Source of the DNA: Nostoc sp. WHI
GTDB taxonomy: Bacteria > Cyanobacteriota > Cyanobacteriia > Cyanobacteriales > Nostocaceae
Length of the DNA stretch: 64,000 bases
NCBI RefSeq assembly: GCF_015714725.1
Contig: NZ_WBKM01000281.1
Location: forward strand, 1 to 64,000
Reading direction: 5' to 3'
The notes below the pieces were generated by a model. That model was not told where the DNA came from, made no database searches, and was given only the letters and a program-made list of their open reading frames with translations. Every line of letters starts with the position of its first letter. The first letter of the stretch is position 1. Position numbers and translations under genes: made by a program. Of this stretch, positions 1-8,167 are shown one piece after another.

Positions 1-191
1 TCTCAAACCCAGGCTGGTAGCCATTTTGTGCAAAGGATGTTAACTGTTGTGACTACTCCGGAGGCGGAGCGTCTCCGGCTCCGCTCAAGTCTCAGCGTCG
101 AAATGTCTTGGAATTTTTGACTCAAGCCATTAGCGCTAAACGCCAGGGTCAACCAACTCCTTCTTTACTTCCACAAGTTCCTGCCGAGTAA
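1..191 (+). pseudogene. IS66-type transposase, 3' fragment (frameshifted, 5' end outside window)
   Basis: The first ~55 bases read SQTQAGSHFVQRMLTVVTT in frame 1. From about base 90 the reading continues in frame 3 as SQRRNVLEFLTQAI...PSLLPQVPAE and stops at 189-191. Together these resemble the C-terminal end of IS66-family transposases. The two parts are separated by a GC-rich stretch (about 58-88, GGAGGCGGAGCGTCTCCGGC) that looks like an inserted short Nostoc repeat and breaks the frame. The family call rests on recalled similarity of the tail only. Confidence 0.55.
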
Positions 192-199
192 AGTTGCTG

Positions 200-628
200 T
201 CAAAAATGCTGCTTAAAACCCACGAATTTATACAGTTTGATTTCCCAAATTGAATCAGTCTGCTGTCTGCTTCTTTTGAACTCTAACTCTTTGATGTCAA
301 TGGGTTTTACTTTCTTGTAATTTGCGATCGCCCCGTGGTCGATTACAACTAATTGGGGCTGTTCTTCATCAAAGAAATCCCATAAACCAACAAACCCAGT
401 AATTTCTTGCTCATTTTTAGTCTCAATAAACCATAAACCTAATCTTTTTTCTTCAAAATTATTTTGGCTCAAACTCACCATTTCTTCAACCTGTTCCAAG
501 AGAAAAATTTTGTCATCGCACAGATACTTTCTCACGTATGAGTCGATGAGAATGGCGTGTAGTGTGTTCAGCCCACTCTTCAAAATTGGTTTTAACACAA
601 GCCTTTGAGTTTCAAGTATTAAAGTCAT
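200..628 (-). pseudogene. GNAT-family N-acetyltransferase, C-terminally truncated
   Basis: The product from the ATG at 628 begins MTLILETQRLVLKP, the typical first strand of RimJ/RimL-type GNAT acetyltransferases, and continues to GFVGLWDFFDEEQPQLV, the middle strands. After that the similarity stops: the acetyl-CoA binding motif (Q/RxxGxG/A) and the last helices are missing, replaced by unrelated residues following a GCGATCGC-containing stretch near 325-335. About 140 residues instead of the usual 170-190. Most likely a decayed gene. A longer start at 682 exists but adds residues without family character. Confidence 0.5.
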
Positions 629-766
629 TAGTTTCGGCCTCACTGCGACTCCAGCATTTTTGAGAACAGAAATATTACTCATAGTCTAGTGAACCATAAT
701 CTGGAGATATTAATTACCATTTTGAAGATAGAATTTGCTATTTCGGCGATCGCCCGACCAATTCTT

Positions 767-976
767 TTAACCTAGTAAGAATGTGGCGATAAACTTTTCA
801 ACCGCTTTGGGGTCTTGCATCAGTTGCTCATTGAGTTGCTTGGCCTGCTCACCTGGGTAAACTTCTTCAATGCCATCAACAACAGCTTGCAGTGCATCGT
901 TAACTACTTCCTCTGGAGGTACTTTCGGATCGGGGAAAGACTTGCCCATGCCAATATCGATAGCTCCTGGTAGCAC
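767..976 (-). pseudogene. short-chain dehydrogenase, C-terminal remnant
   Basis: The 69 residues (FPDPKVPPEEVVNDALQAVV...EEVYPGEQAKQL...DPKAVEKFIATFL) match the pattern of the last 60 or so residues of classical short-chain dehydrogenases/reductases. The Rossmann fold with its GxxxGxG motif and the YxxxK catalytic site are absent upstream, so only the tail survives. Its ATG is probably a former internal codon. No neighbouring partner gene is seen. Confidence 0.5.
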
Positions 977-1084
977 TGCTAAATTATTTAAAAGTCGTAG
1001 CGTAACACACTAAAACTTATACAGATAGTGCGTTAGGCTTGCGTTAATGCACTTCAACAAAACAGAAATTTACACGGTGAGCTT

Positions 1085-1507
1085 GTGTCTGATTTAGCGC
1101 TACATAAATATCTTCCTCGCCTTCCTGATGCAGCATTGCAAGAATTCATCGAATGGTGTGTTTTAGAGCAGGCAAAAGCCGCAGAATGTAACTTTACTCC
1201 AGATAGAAGTAAGTTAGATAATTTGCCGCCAGCAGACTACATTCCAAAACTTGTTGATCAGTTCATGAAAGTTAAACCAGACCCAATCAAAGCTGGTCTA
1301 GTAGCAGCGATCGCTGGCAAGGAAGCTGACAAACATGCTTTATCCGGTTTAGCGATCGCAGCTGATTTTGTATCCCTTTATGTCAAGTATTTAATTCCTA
1401 AAGAGGGAAGTACTAGAGAACAGGCTGAAGAGTTATTGACTAAAGCATCACAACATCAGTGTGAGAAACTTACTGAAATTGCCAAGAAATATGGTGTAGA
1501 GTTTTAG
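1085..1507 (+). CDS. conserved hypothetical protein, 140 aa
   Basis: I do not recognise the family. The protein is predicted to be soluble and largely helical (MSDLALHKYLPRLPDAAL..., then AGLVAAIAGKEADKHALSGLAIAADFV, ending in ELLTKASQHQCEKLTEIAKKYGVEF). The start is GTG at 1085; no in-frame ATG lies nearby upstream. It is isolated between decayed genes and the convergent vapBC pair. Two HIP1-like gcgatcgc sites in the body suggest long residence in a cyanobacterial genome. Confidence 0.6.
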   Translation: MSDLALHKYLPRLPDAALQEFIEWCVLEQAKAAECNFTPDRSKLDNLPPADYIPKLVDQFMKVKPDPIKAGLVAAIAGKEADKHALSGLAIAADFVSLYVKYLIPKEGSTREQAEELLTKASQHQCEKLTEIAKKYGVEF

Positions 1508-1577
1508 TTTTCGGCTGATAACTTAATTCTTTAGAGGCTTTGTCTGTCCCATCAGTCAGAGCCTCATATTTTGCAGA

Positions 1578-1991
1578 TTATGGCAATAACTCGAAGTAAT
1601 CACAGTGTCTAGGACGAACAAAACCAAAGTCACGACGGTCAAGCGTCAAGATGCGAGTGATGTTGTCTCTTTCTGCAAGTGCAATAATCGTTGCATCTGT
1701 AAAGTCAAGCTGACTATCAGCATACTGCTCCAGAATTTCATTAACTCGCTCCAAGTCTTCAGAGTGAAGTGATTCCAGTTGAATATCGCTAGTTGCAAGT
1801 TCAATTAAGAAATGACGCATCACCGGATGTCCGAGTCTAGACGAAATTAGGTAACAAACTTCGGGAAGGACAGAAGTTGGTAAAATTAAGGGTTCACTTA
1901 AAGTCTTTGCGACATTTACAACACGAGAGTGATTGGCATCGCTCTTATCAGTAAGTGCAAATAAGAAACTTGTATCTAGGATTGCTGTCAT
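1578..1991 (-). CDS. VapC-like PIN-domain ribonuclease toxin
   Basis: The 137-aa product starts MTAILDTSFLFALTDKSD, with the first PIN acidic residue (D6). Further acidic positions follow (E44 in LPEVCYL; DFTDATIIALAERD near residues 97-110; LTLDRRDF near 116-123), consistent with a four-acid, metal-dependent RNase site. Length is normal for VapC. Its ATG overlaps the stop of the upstream small ORF by four bases (1988-1991), the usual antitoxin-toxin coupling. It should cleave RNA when freed from the antitoxin; the target cannot be read from sequence. Confidence 0.8.
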   Translation of the reverse strand: MTAILDTSFLFALTDKSDANHSRVVNVAKTLSEPLILPTSVLPEVCYLISSRLGHPVMRHFLIELATSDIQLESLHSEDLERVNEILEQYADSQLDFTDATIIALAERDNITRILTLDRRDFGFVRPRHCDYFELLP

Positions 1992-2263
1992 GTACGATCA
2001 TTTGCTTTAAAACCCCAACCACGTACAGAATCAATCTCGTTTTTTAATATATCTTCATCTCGTTCTGAGACATCAGTTTCCGCAGAAGCTCCTAATCCTG
2101 CAATAGACATTAGAAAAGAAGATTTATGGTTGTCTATTTCTTTTTCCTTTGTTGATTTATATTGAAGATATTCAAGAAAGCTTGCAAGTTCAATTAATGT
2201 TTCATCCGGTAGAGCATTAACTGCTTCAATCAATTTGTGCCGATCTGTAGATAAACTATTCAT
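1988..2263 (-). CDS. antitoxin paired with the downstream PIN toxin
   Basis: A 91-aa acidic, charged protein (MNSLSTDRHKLIEAVNALPDETL...LASFLEYLQYKS...) with the 'LPDETLIELASFLEYL' helix common to cyanobacterial VapB-like antitoxins of the DUF2281 type. It directly precedes and overlaps the PIN gene by 4 nt, so the two form one operon read from about 2263 downward. It probably neutralises the toxin and represses the operon. Confidence 0.7.
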   Translation of the reverse strand: MNSLSTDRHKLIEAVNALPDETLIELASFLEYLQYKSTKEKEIDNHKSSFLMSIAGLGASAETDVSERDEDILKNEIDSVRGWGFKANDRT

Positions 2264-2341
2264 CTGCTTGACATACGAAAATAATTGCTTGTCAGCATTT
2301 TATCTTAGAATTGAGGAAACATATTACAGGTTTTCAGTGGT

Positions 2342-2581
2342 ATGGACACAATTGTAGTTAACTCTCAAATTCATTTTGGTAAACCTTGCATAGCAGGCAC
2401 ACGCATCACTGTACAAAGCATTCTTGAACTGCTCAATGACGGACTTTCATTTGAAGAAATTATCCGAGACTACTATCCAGACCTACAAATTGAGGATATT
2501 CGTGCGTGCTTACAATATATGAGTACGCTACTTGTGATAAAGTGCCTTTGCATATGCTTGTATCTTTGTTCTATCAGGTGA
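2342..2581 (+). pseudogene. DUF433 antitoxin, truncated at the C-terminus
   Basis: Residues 1-59 (GKPCIAGTRITVQSILELL...EEIIRDYYPDLQIEDIRACLQY) are a clear DUF433 domain, a winged-helix antitoxin usually encoded just before a DUF5615 PIN-like toxin. After LQY the frame runs into MSTLLVIKCLCICLYLCSIR, which is not family-like and lies antisense to the next gene. No DUF5615 gene follows. This looks like a module that lost its toxin and the antitoxin tail by deletion. Confidence 0.6.
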
Positions 2582-2842
2582 TTCAGTGATTATGTTAACA
2601 AATTTTTGATTGCTCTCATAATGAACCTGACGCTCAAGTACAGTTACCATAAAAGAAAACTCTTGATTTTCCAGTCCTGTCTGAGTAGTTATGCCAACTA
2701 TTTTTGTAACTTTGAAAGAATCACCTTCTTGATAATCTGGATCTGTTGTGGATTCCTCAAGAAATAATTGACCTCCTTGAGGATCTTGTGGATTAATGGG
2801 AGGTAAATTCAGTAGTACCCGATAAATAGTTTGAGTAGACAT
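2528..2842 (-). CDS. hypothetical protein, about 104 aa
   Basis: Unrecognised small protein: MSTQTIYRVLLNLPPINPQDPQGGQLFLEESTT..., then alternating strand-like segments (GDSFKVTKIVGITTQ, FSFMVTVLERQVHYESN). The ATG at 2842 is preferred; one six codons upstream (2860) is possible. No membrane segment or signal peptide. Its 3' end overlaps the truncated DUF433 remnant on the other strand. Confidence 0.45.
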   Translation of the reverse strand: MSTQTIYRVLLNLPPINPQDPQGGQLFLEESTTDPDYQEGDSFKVTKIVGITTQTGLENQEFSFMVTVLERQVHYESNQKFVNIITESPDRTKIQAYAKALYHK

Positions 2843-3050
2843 ATTTAGTAGTTGATCCACTTAGTGTCAATGCTTTCTCTAATCAAAGTAACACATCTCT
2901 AGTTCAGTTAAGCCAGAGATTTAGGTAAAAAAACAATTACATATATTGTATGCGAATATGAACTTTTATAAATTAATGTAGTAGTCAGAACAAGGGTTTT
3001 AGTCAGAAATGTTGGCCTTTATGACATAGGAAAATTTAAAGCATTATCCC

Positions 3051-3524
<474 letters not shown>

Positions 3525-3529
3525 TTAAC

Positions 3530-3562
3530 AATCCAAAATCCAAAATCTAAAATCCAAAATTG
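3530..3562. repeat. STRR heptanucleotide repeat (AATCCAA type)
   Basis: Directly repeated AATCCAAA/AATCTAAA units between the convergent hupW and the 124-aa gene. The same repeat type recurs at 8090-8163, 9535-9647 and 13741-13812 in this nif region. Confidence 0.75.
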
Positions 3563-3564
3563 AA

Positions 3565-3939
3565 TCACGCCCAATCCCGATAAACAGAAAGTTCATCTAC
3601 CCTCATTTCAAAAGGTACGCCTTGACTTTCTGGCGGACAAACACGGATTTTAGCACTGCTAAGAATTCCATATAGTAATGTCCCCATTGGCACGATTGTT
3701 TGTAAAACACGCCAATTAGTGACTTGATCGGGACATTCTATTACTAACGTCAGAGCATTGGCATGGGTTGTAACATACCAGCGACAATTAGATAGAAGAT
3801 TTTGAATGGTGCGATCGCAAGCTTCATAAAAGTATCTGCTAATAGAATACTCTAGTTGCTGCCGCAGTATAATATCCGCAGATGTTGGTTGTATAGGACG
3901 TGAGTCATCACTATTAAAATCATACATCTCTTTAGCCAT
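3565..3939 (-). CDS. conserved hypothetical protein, 124 aa, third gene of the ankyrin/SagB-like operon
   Basis: Unrecognised soluble protein: an N-terminal polar stretch, then DIILRQQLEYSISRYFYEACDRTIQNLL and a two-strand region (WYVTTHANALTLVIECPD, FEMRVDELSVYRDWA). It starts six bases after the SagB-like gene stops and is transcribed with it. It carries no Cys-rich or nucleotide-binding motif. Its place beside hupW and the nif cluster suggests, but does not prove, a role in redox or cofactor work in nitrogen-fixing cells. Confidence 0.6.
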   Translation of the reverse strand: MAKEMYDFNSDDSRPIQPTSADIILRQQLEYSISRYFYEACDRTIQNLLSNCRWYVTTHANALTLVIECPDQVTNWRVLQTIVPMGTLLYGILSSAKIRVCPPESQGVPFEMRVDELSVYRDWA

Positions 3940-3945
3940 CTCTCT

Positions 3946-5244
3946 TTAACTTCCTACTTGTATTCCAATTACCATTCCATAAAGTACATCTTTATTTGTT
4001 TCTAATAATTCTTGGGTTTCGTCATCATAATAAGCACCAATTCCACTACACTGAATTCCCAAATAATTACTAGTTAAATAAAGTCTCTGTCCGAGAAAAC
4101 CAGCTATTTGCATAGCAGTTTGATAATTTAAATAATCTGACACAAAAAATAAAGTTACAGCGCTATCTTTAGCAATAGCCTGATTAATACATAAGTAACC
4201 CGTCTTTTCATTAAAATTACCCGTCTTAACCAGATATGTACCTTTATATAACCCAGGTGTCATTCCTTCTACTCGATGCACCACTGAGTAAATTTCTATT
4301 TGCTCATAGTTTTCTGTCGGTATTGGCTGCTGAAGTTGCTGCACTATATATAAATAATCTTCTTGAGAAATCGACTCTTTCCGGAAACGTCTAACAGAAC
4401 GTCTATTCCAAACTGTTTGATAAAATTTATCTTTATCCAAGTCAAATTGAGGATACTCTATTTTCTGCTGGCGACTCTTTTGTAGAGCCGTTGCTTGATA
4501 AGCATCTTCAATAAATTGATTGGATTCAAAATAATCAGTACCACAGACAAAAGGAACTTTTAGCCTTAAGTGTCTGATTTTCTTGTCTTGTAGTTCTCCT
4601 GACACCGCACAAGCCGTAATAAACTCCTTATTCTCAAATCCCAAATCTGAATTGAGAGCGAGTTTATCAAAGTCGAAAATTAGTTGTATATCTTTGTTGT
4701 GGAGAAAAGCTGAGGCGGAAACTGCACCTAAATGGTGTCCGCTATCTAATAAGCAATATCTCATGCTTCTATTTTGATATTTCCAGCTAGACCTATAATA
4801 AACGCAACTAATTAAAAAGATGAATCCGTTGATACTTTTACCCGGTATAATATAACTCTCTAAACCATCATCAATTAATTCATAGATGAGAGTTAGACAA
4901 TTATTCTCAACTTCTAGATGATATATACCATCTACTATTCCCTCAATACCGCGAACCTGTACGTAAACTTCTGTAGGATACAGAGCGCCTGCTGATGGGT
5001 TCACCCGCAGTTTATAGGGGCTATCTTTATATATTTTTTCCAGTGTTATTGCACTAGTTAATGAGATAAAAGAATGAACAGGATTATTGAGATTTAATTT
5101 CACTCTCCGATAAAATTTGGGATAAACTTTAAATGGAGATGGCTGTGTTGAAGCATCTACATAATTTGGATCAATTTGTACCGATAAGTAAGAATGCTTG
5201 GTAGCTTCATGATAGGCTTTACCCGATATTGGACTTTGTGACAT
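3946..5244 (-). CDS. SagB/ThcOx-type tandem nitroreductase-fold oxidoreductase
   Basis: The 432-aa protein has two nitroreductase-like halves. The first carries NPSAGALYPTEVYVQ (about residues 82-96), the usual SagB-type FMN-binding segment with SAGALYP. The second begins WNRRSVRRFRKESISQEDYLYI (about 280-301), the classical nitroreductase opening, and ends with GFLGQRLYLTSNYLGIQCSGIGAYYDD. Such proteins are FMN oxidases or dehydrogenases; some oxidise azolines in peptide modification, but no precursor peptide or cyclodehydratase gene is seen here. The gene overlaps the upstream ankyrin gene by 26 bases. Confidence 0.75.
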   Translation of the reverse strand: MSQSPISGKAYHEATKHSYLSVQIDPNYVDASTQPSPFKVYPKFYRRVKLNLNNPVHSFISLTSAITLEKIYKDSPYKLRVNPSAGALYPTEVYVQVRGIEGIVDGIYHLEVENNCLTLIYELIDDGLESYIIPGKSINGFIFLISCVYYRSSWKYQNRSMRYCLLDSGHHLGAVSASAFLHNKDIQLIFDFDKLALNSDLGFENKEFITACAVSGELQDKKIRHLRLKVPFVCGTDYFESNQFIEDAYQATALQKSRQQKIEYPQFDLDKDKFYQTVWNRRSVRRFRKESISQEDYLYIVQQLQQPIPTENYEQIEIYSVVHRVEGMTPGLYKGTYLVKTGNFNEKTGYLCINQAIAKDSAVTLFFVSDYLNYQTAMQIAGFLGQRLYLTSNYLGIQCSGIGAYYDDETQELLETNKDVLYGMVIGIQVGS

Positions 5245-5695
5245 TTTTAAGTATCCTTAAAACTTCTACGTTGCTCGCAAAATCTATAGCTTTATAGTCG
5301 TCTAAGTTTTTCAAATCTAAGTTAGGATGATGCTGTAAAAGTAACTTAACAACTTCTGTCTTTCCGGCTGATGCTGCATACATTAAAACAGTTGCGCCAT
5401 TATCATTTTGGTTGTCAATGTTAATGTTGACAGCTAGCAGCAAATTAATTAAATCGTAGTGATTACCAAAACAAGCAAACCACAAAGCATTGTTGCAATC
5501 GCTATTTATAGAATCGATATCCGCACCTGCATCAATCAGTTCTTTAACGACTGCATAAACTCCTTCTCTTGTCGCTCTCATCAAAGCTGTATCGCCATTT
5601 TCACCTGGCTGATTTAAATCCCCAGGATTATAGCCTTTTGCTATTAGCCATTGGGTTGTTACTGCACTCAAGCTTTGTCTGTCTAATTGACTCAT
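5219..5695 (-). CDS. ankyrin-repeat protein, 158 aa
   Basis: Contains about four ankyrin repeats: GDTALMRATREGVYAVVKEL, NNALWFACFGNHYDLINLLL, GATVLMYAASAGKTEVVKLLL and a final DYKAIDFASNVEVLRIL. This is a protein-binding scaffold with no enzymatic domain, probably cytoplasmic. It is the first gene of a three-gene operon (ankyrin, SagB-like, 124-aa) and may act as partner or adaptor for the SagB-like oxidoreductase, whose start it overlaps. Confidence 0.8.
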   Translation of the reverse strand: MSQLDRQSLSAVTTQWLIAKGYNPGDLNQPGENGDTALMRATREGVYAVVKELIDAGADIDSINSDCNNALWFACFGNHYDLINLLLAVNINIDNQNDNGATVLMYAASAGKTEVVKLLLQHHPNLDLKNLDDYKAIDFASNVEVLRILKNVTKSNIG

Positions 5696-6184
5696 GATTG
5701 TTCTTTAAATGCAAAAGTTCTGGAGCAATTACTAAGCATAAATTTGCTTGGTAAACGTAATAGTGGGTATTACTCCACCATTATTTAAAAATCCTATACG
5801 AGTAGTTGAAGTCTAGGTTGACTAGAAACAATTTAGCTTCTACCAATTCTTTAAGAAGCTGCACATTATCTGACAATACAAAAGCCTGTGTTGCTAGGCT
5901 TTCAGGAATGATGAAGCTCTGCACTTCATAAGAAATTGGTATTAGTTATATAATATCACTTTGATAAGTTTGAATCATGAATCATTTATGAATATCTCCA
6001 GAAATATCTAGGAAAAATTACATTTTTATTTCATAAGTTGGACTAACAGCAGATAACTGATAGAAGTAAACTTTTGATTAAGCTTTACTGTGTTTCCGTC
6101 ATTCTTATCAAGAAATCTCAAATAATTTCCTTTTAAAAAAAAATGTGCTAAATTGTTTAAGTAGAAGCAAAACACTGATAAAAA
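5696..6184. other. AT-rich intergenic region between divergent ankyrin operon and mop
   Basis: No convincing gene. Contains a short hairpin (AAAGCC ... GGCTTT around 5880-5901) and, close to 6185, an AT-rich stretch that probably holds the mop promoter. The ankyrin-operon promoter should lie near 5700-5800. Confidence 0.4.
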
Positions 6185-6394
6185 ATGGAAATTAGCGCTC
6201 GTAATTCTCTTAAAGGTACTGTAAAACAAGTTATACATGGTTCAGTTAACACTGAGATAACTTTAGAACTAGCACCAGGGATAGAGTTAGTGTCAATAAT
6301 CACAAAGTCGTCAGCAGAAAAGCTGGGACTTGTAGAAGGTAAGGAGACTTACGCCGTGATTAAATCATCAGATGTGATACTTGCTGTTGATTGA
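6185..6394 (+). CDS. Mop-like molybdopterin/molybdate-binding protein
   Basis: The 69-aa protein is a single TOBE/Mop domain: MEISARNSLKGTVKQVIHGSVNTEITLELAPGIELVSIITKSSAEKLGL...VIKSSDVILAVD. This is the ~68-residue form that assembles into small cytoplasmic oligomers storing molybdate, as in clostridial Mop proteins. Placement beside the Mo-nitrogenase genes fits molybdenum buffering. A stem-loop terminator follows at 6468-6514. Confidence 0.85.
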   Translation: MEISARNSLKGTVKQVIHGSVNTEITLELAPGIELVSIITKSSAEKLGLVEGKETYAVIKSSDVILAVD

Positions 6395-6467
6395 AAATAA
6401 ACGACTTGCTTTCCTCTGCAAGCCTCTCTATTTCTGATACAAAATTGCGTTTATATCTATAAATTAG

Positions 6468-6514
6468 TGACCTCACTCCTAGAAGTACTTACAAAACGAG
6501 TGAGGTCATTTTGA
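6468..6514 (+). terminator. rho-independent-type terminator after mop
   Basis: Perfect 11-bp inverted repeat TGACCTCACTC (6468-6478) / GAGTGAGGTCA (6498-6508) followed by TTTTG. Fits a terminator for mop; it may also limit transcription from the opposite strand. Confidence 0.65.
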
Positions 6515-6541
6515 TGTATAGATATTAATTAATATAAATGT

Positions 6542-6633
6542 AGGACTTACGCAAAACTATACGCTGTAGGGGCAATTCATGAATTGCCCCTACCTAAAAA
6601 TCATTATTTTTGGCTATTGTTTGTGTAAGTCCT
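6542..6633. repeat. 92-bp inverted-repeat element (AGGACTTACGCAAA family)
   Basis: Ends AGGACTTACGCAAA (6542-6555) and TTTGTGTAAGTCCT (6620-6633) are inverted repeats with one mismatch, enclosing a perfect palindrome GTAGGGGCAATTCATGAATT... around 6566-6593. A related copy lies after fdxN (58075-58164), and the inner palindrome recurs alone near 35160-35190. It overlaps the 3' end of the feoA-like gene. Confidence 0.75.
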
Positions 6634-6885
6634 GAAATTATCAACAATACGCACATAGATAGCGCGAATAGTTTTCATATCTATTGTCAAAGATTTATCT
6701 TCAACTTTAATAATTAAAGAAGGTAAGCGCTGTTCCAAAGTAACAGCAGTTCCTTGTGTTATCCCTAGCGATATCAGTTTTTTTAAGATTGTTTCATCCT
6801 GACTTTTGCAAAAACTCACAATTCCTTGCTCTCCTGTCTTCAACAATTCTAATGAACAACCAGTTATACTAAATGGTACAAACAT
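6604..6885 (-). CDS. FeoA-domain protein
   Basis: A 93-aa protein with the SH3-like FeoA fold: LKTGEQGIVSFCKSQDETILKKLISLGITQGTAVTLEQRLPSLIIKVEDKSLTIDMKTIRAIYV. FeoA proteins assist the FeoB ferrous iron transporter or, as C-terminal domains, metal-dependent regulators. No feoB is in the window. It sits just downstream of fdxH in nif orientation, consistent with iron supply for nitrogenase. The last ten residues (FRTYTNNSQK) and the stop codon are provided by a 92-bp inverted-repeat element, so the native C-terminus was probably replaced. Confidence 0.75.
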   Translation of the reverse strand: MFVPFSITGCSLELLKTGEQGIVSFCKSQDETILKKLISLGITQGTAVTLEQRLPSLIIKVEDKSLTIDMKTIRAIYVRIVDNFRTYTNNSQK

Positions 6886-6987
6886 TTGAATTATAAATTA
6901 TATAAATTATGAAGGATGAAGTATGTTTTCATCCTTCATGTTTTATTTGCTTGCCATTGATTCCGGTTCCCCCCTTTTTAACCTACA

Positions 6988-7131
6988 GTGTACACACAAG
7001 TCTTTCCTAAAACCTCACCCTGGTTATGCTACGCAAAACCTGTCCCTCTCCTTAGTAAGGAGAGGGATGTCCGCCAGGACAGGGTGAGGTTTTCCAAGGA
7101 TTTCGGGTAATTCGATGACTTGTGTGTACAC
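6988..7131. repeat. 144-bp inverted-repeat element nested in an older repeat
   Basis: Perfect 15-bp terminal inverted repeats GTGTACACACAAGTC (6988-7002) and GACTTGTGTGTACAC (7117-7131), with internal arms AACCTCACCCTG / CAGGGTGAGGTT. It splits an older CCCCCCTTTTTAA ... TTAAGGGGGG palindrome (6968-6981 and 7138-7150). Non-autonomous: no ORF. Confidence 0.8.
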
Positions 7132-7206
7132 CATAGCTTTTTAAGGGGGGTTAGGGGGGATCTAAAAGTGCCTAAAGTCACAGCTAACTACTTTTCAAAC
7201 AACCTC

Positions 7207-7506
7207 TTAGACAAGATATGGTTCTTGATGTGTCTTAATTGTGCAATTAGAACGAGGATAGGTAACACAAAGTAGAGCGAATCCTTTAGAAACTTGTTCG
7301 TCATCTAAGAAGATTTGATCTTCTTGATTAATTTCCCCTTCAACTATCTTGCCAACACAACTAGAGCAAGAACCTGCGTGACAAGAGAAGGGTAACTCAA
7401 TACCATTTTCTTCTGCTGCGTCCAAAATGGTAGTCTCTTCGTCAACTTCGATTGTGGTGTCGAGTTCTTGCTTTTTGTTGATTAATCTAACTTGGTAAGT
7501 AGCCAT
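7207..7506 (-). CDS. fdxH: heterocyst [2Fe-2S] ferredoxin FdxH
   Basis: A 99-aa plant-type ferredoxin with the cluster motif C-HAGS-C-SS-C (residues about 42-50) and the distant fourth Cys in FALLCVTYPRSNC. The family member at this place, after hesA-hesB, is FdxH, the heterocyst ferredoxin that passes electrons to NifH. Lys-rich positions near residues 10-13 (NKKQE) match its recalled NifH-docking surface. It is the last core gene of the cluster, 154 bp after hesB, probably with its own promoter in that gap. Confidence 0.93.
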   Translation of the reverse strand: MATYQVRLINKKQELDTTIEVDEETTILDAAEENGIELPFSCHAGSCSSCVGKIVEGEINQEDQIFLDDEQVSKGFALLCVTYPRSNCTIKTHQEPYLV

Positions 7507-7660
7507 TTTGCGATTCTCCTCAAACTATAATTAAATTGAATTTCCGAAGCTTTTGAGTCTCTGTATCCTACTTTCAGCTTCCCTTATCCTGAACTCGACG
7601 CTACGCAAAGTGAGTTTTTGGATAGCCTTTACAATCAGACTTGGCGCTAACAGAATTGTG

Positions 7661-8032
7661 TTAGCTGCAAGGTACACCCGTAGGCGTACCGTCGTCTGTT
7701 TTAAAGGACTTTCCACAACCGCAGGTATCAGTTGCATTAGGGTTGATGAATTTAAAACCGCTTTCCATCACTCCCTCAACGAAGTCAACAATAACTCCGT
7801 CTAATAACGGCGCACTTTTGGCATCAACATAAACCAGCACTTTACCTTGGTGACTTACTAAATCATCTGGTTGGGGTTTGCTGGTGATATCGATCGCATA
7901 TTCATAGCCACTGCAACCACCATCTTTTACAGAGATGCGAACACCTTTAGTTGCGCCATCAGCGTCGGGTGCGGAACCTTTGAGGAATGCCCGCAGATGA
8001 AATTCTGCTTTTTCTGATAAAATAACGGCCAT
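7661..8032 (-). CDS. hesB: HesB, IscA/NifIscA-type iron-sulfur assembly protein
   Basis: The 123-aa A-type carrier has the three conserved cysteines (C in KDGGCSGYEY, and CGC in NATDTCGCGKSF). An ISVKDGGCSG strand opens the fold, with a short C-terminal extension ending VPCS. A-type proteins carry or deliver Fe or Fe-S clusters. It lies downstream of hesA in the order typical for heterocystous nif clusters. The HesB name is preferred over a housekeeping IscA because of position. Confidence 0.9.
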   Translation of the reverse strand: MAVILSEKAEFHLRAFLKGSAPDADGATKGVRISVKDGGCSGYEYAIDITSKPQPDDLVSHQGKVLVYVDAKSAPLLDGVIVDFVEGVMESGFKFINPNATDTCGCGKSFKTDDGTPTGVPCS

Positions 8033-8089
8033 TAAGTCTCCTGATTTGTAGCGATTAATTGTTCTGATTTCAGGTGGGGGTTGTCAGCC

Positions 8090-8163
8090 AATTTTGGATT
8101 TTAGATTTTAGATTTTAGATTTCTCTTTCAATCCAAAATCCAAAATTAAAAATCTAAAATTGA
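8090..8163. repeat. STRR heptanucleotide repeats between hesA and hesB
   Basis: GATTTTA/GATTTCT units run into AATCCAAAATCCAAAATT units, forming opposite-orientation arms that could fold as a hairpin in the hesA-hesB transcript. Same family as 9535-9647 and 13741-13812. Confidence 0.75.
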
Positions 8164-8167
8164 ATGA

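Noticed and set aside
7531..7804. Frames between fdxH and hesB
   Set aside because: Both overlap hesB or its spacer in other frames and have no recognised domain.
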